Made by a program: the position numbers and the translations under genes. A stretch of 6,497 nt of DNA from Chitinophagales bacterium. GTDB taxonomy: Bacteria > Bacteroidota > Bacteroidia > Chitinophagales > Chitinophagaceae. Below the pieces are notes generated by a model. It saw only the letters and a program-made list of their open reading frames with translations. It had not been told where the DNA came from and searched no databases. Every line of letters begins with the position of its first letter. Position 1 is the first letter of the stretch. Below are positions 6,497 through 6,497 of the stretch, in pieces. The stretch is taken from the NCBI GenBank assembly GCA_015654495.1, contig JAATGW010000100.1, positions 1-6,497 of the forward strand, written 5' to 3'.

Positions 6497-6497
6497 G
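6480..6497. repeat. 18-bp near-perfect palindrome at window end
   Basis: CCAGGATT-GA-AATCCTGG is an 8-bp perfect inverted repeat around a two-base centre; as RNA it would form a CCAGGA stem with a six-base TTGAAA loop. It lies 93 bases after the formyltransferase stop. It could be the stem of an intrinsic terminator, but any T tract would fall outside the window, and the preceding bases CTTTCC give no A tract for a bidirectional one. The related half-site at 6442-6453 argues more for a repeat element. It ends exactly at the last base, so its full length is unknown. Confidence 0.6.

Noticed and set aside
6442..6497. First repeat of a CRISPR array
   Set aside because: The two CAGGATT-containing units are in inverted, not direct, orientation, and no third spaced copy is visible; the window ends before a repeat-spacer pattern could show.

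Overview
The window looks like part of a surface-polysaccharide biosynthesis locus (O-antigen, capsule or exopolysaccharide) from a member of the Bacteroidota. The taxonomic guess rests on three things: protein-level similarity by eye, a base composition only slightly AT-rich, and start codons preceded by A-rich stretches rather than Shine-Dalgarno sequences (for example CTGAAAA just before ATG at 2997 and 4191). No marker gene is present, so the phylum is an inference.

All six substantial genes lie on the + strand with gaps of 2 to 63 bases, consistent with one transcription unit. They are: the 3' end of a WecG/TagA/CpsF (GT26) glycosyltransferase cut by the window start (1-363); a complete non-hydrolysing UDP-GlcNAc 2-epimerase of the WecB type (366-1502); a WcaJ-like polyprenyl-phosphate hexose-1-phosphate transferase (about 1562-2947); a GT4 glycosyltransferase (2997-4127); a divergent polysaccharide deacetylase-like (NodB-fold) protein (4191-5303); and a protein with a C-terminal formyltransferase domain behind about 150 residues I do not recognise (5317-6387). 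The last 110 bases hold only a 16-codon ORF and inverted repeats built on a CAGGATT..AATCCTG core, the last running exactly to the window edge.

A plausible joint scheme: the WcaJ-like enzyme loads the first sugar phosphate onto undecaprenyl phosphate at the inner membrane; WecB makes UDP-ManNAc from UDP-GlcNAc; the GT26 enzyme (a family that includes ManNAc and ManNAcA transferases) and the GT4 enzyme extend the lipid-linked oligosaccharide. The deacetylase-like and formyltransferase-like proteins would tailor amino groups. No flippase, polymerase, chain-length regulator, dehydrogenase or aminotransferase is visible here; they would be expected outside the window.

The most interesting part is the final gene pair. 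A NodB-fold hydrolase next to a formyltransferase suggests either exchange of N-acetyl for N-formyl on a sugar, or a transient formylation/deformylation step analogous to ArnA/ArnD. The formyltransferase carries an unrecognised N-terminal region. Both proposals are inference.
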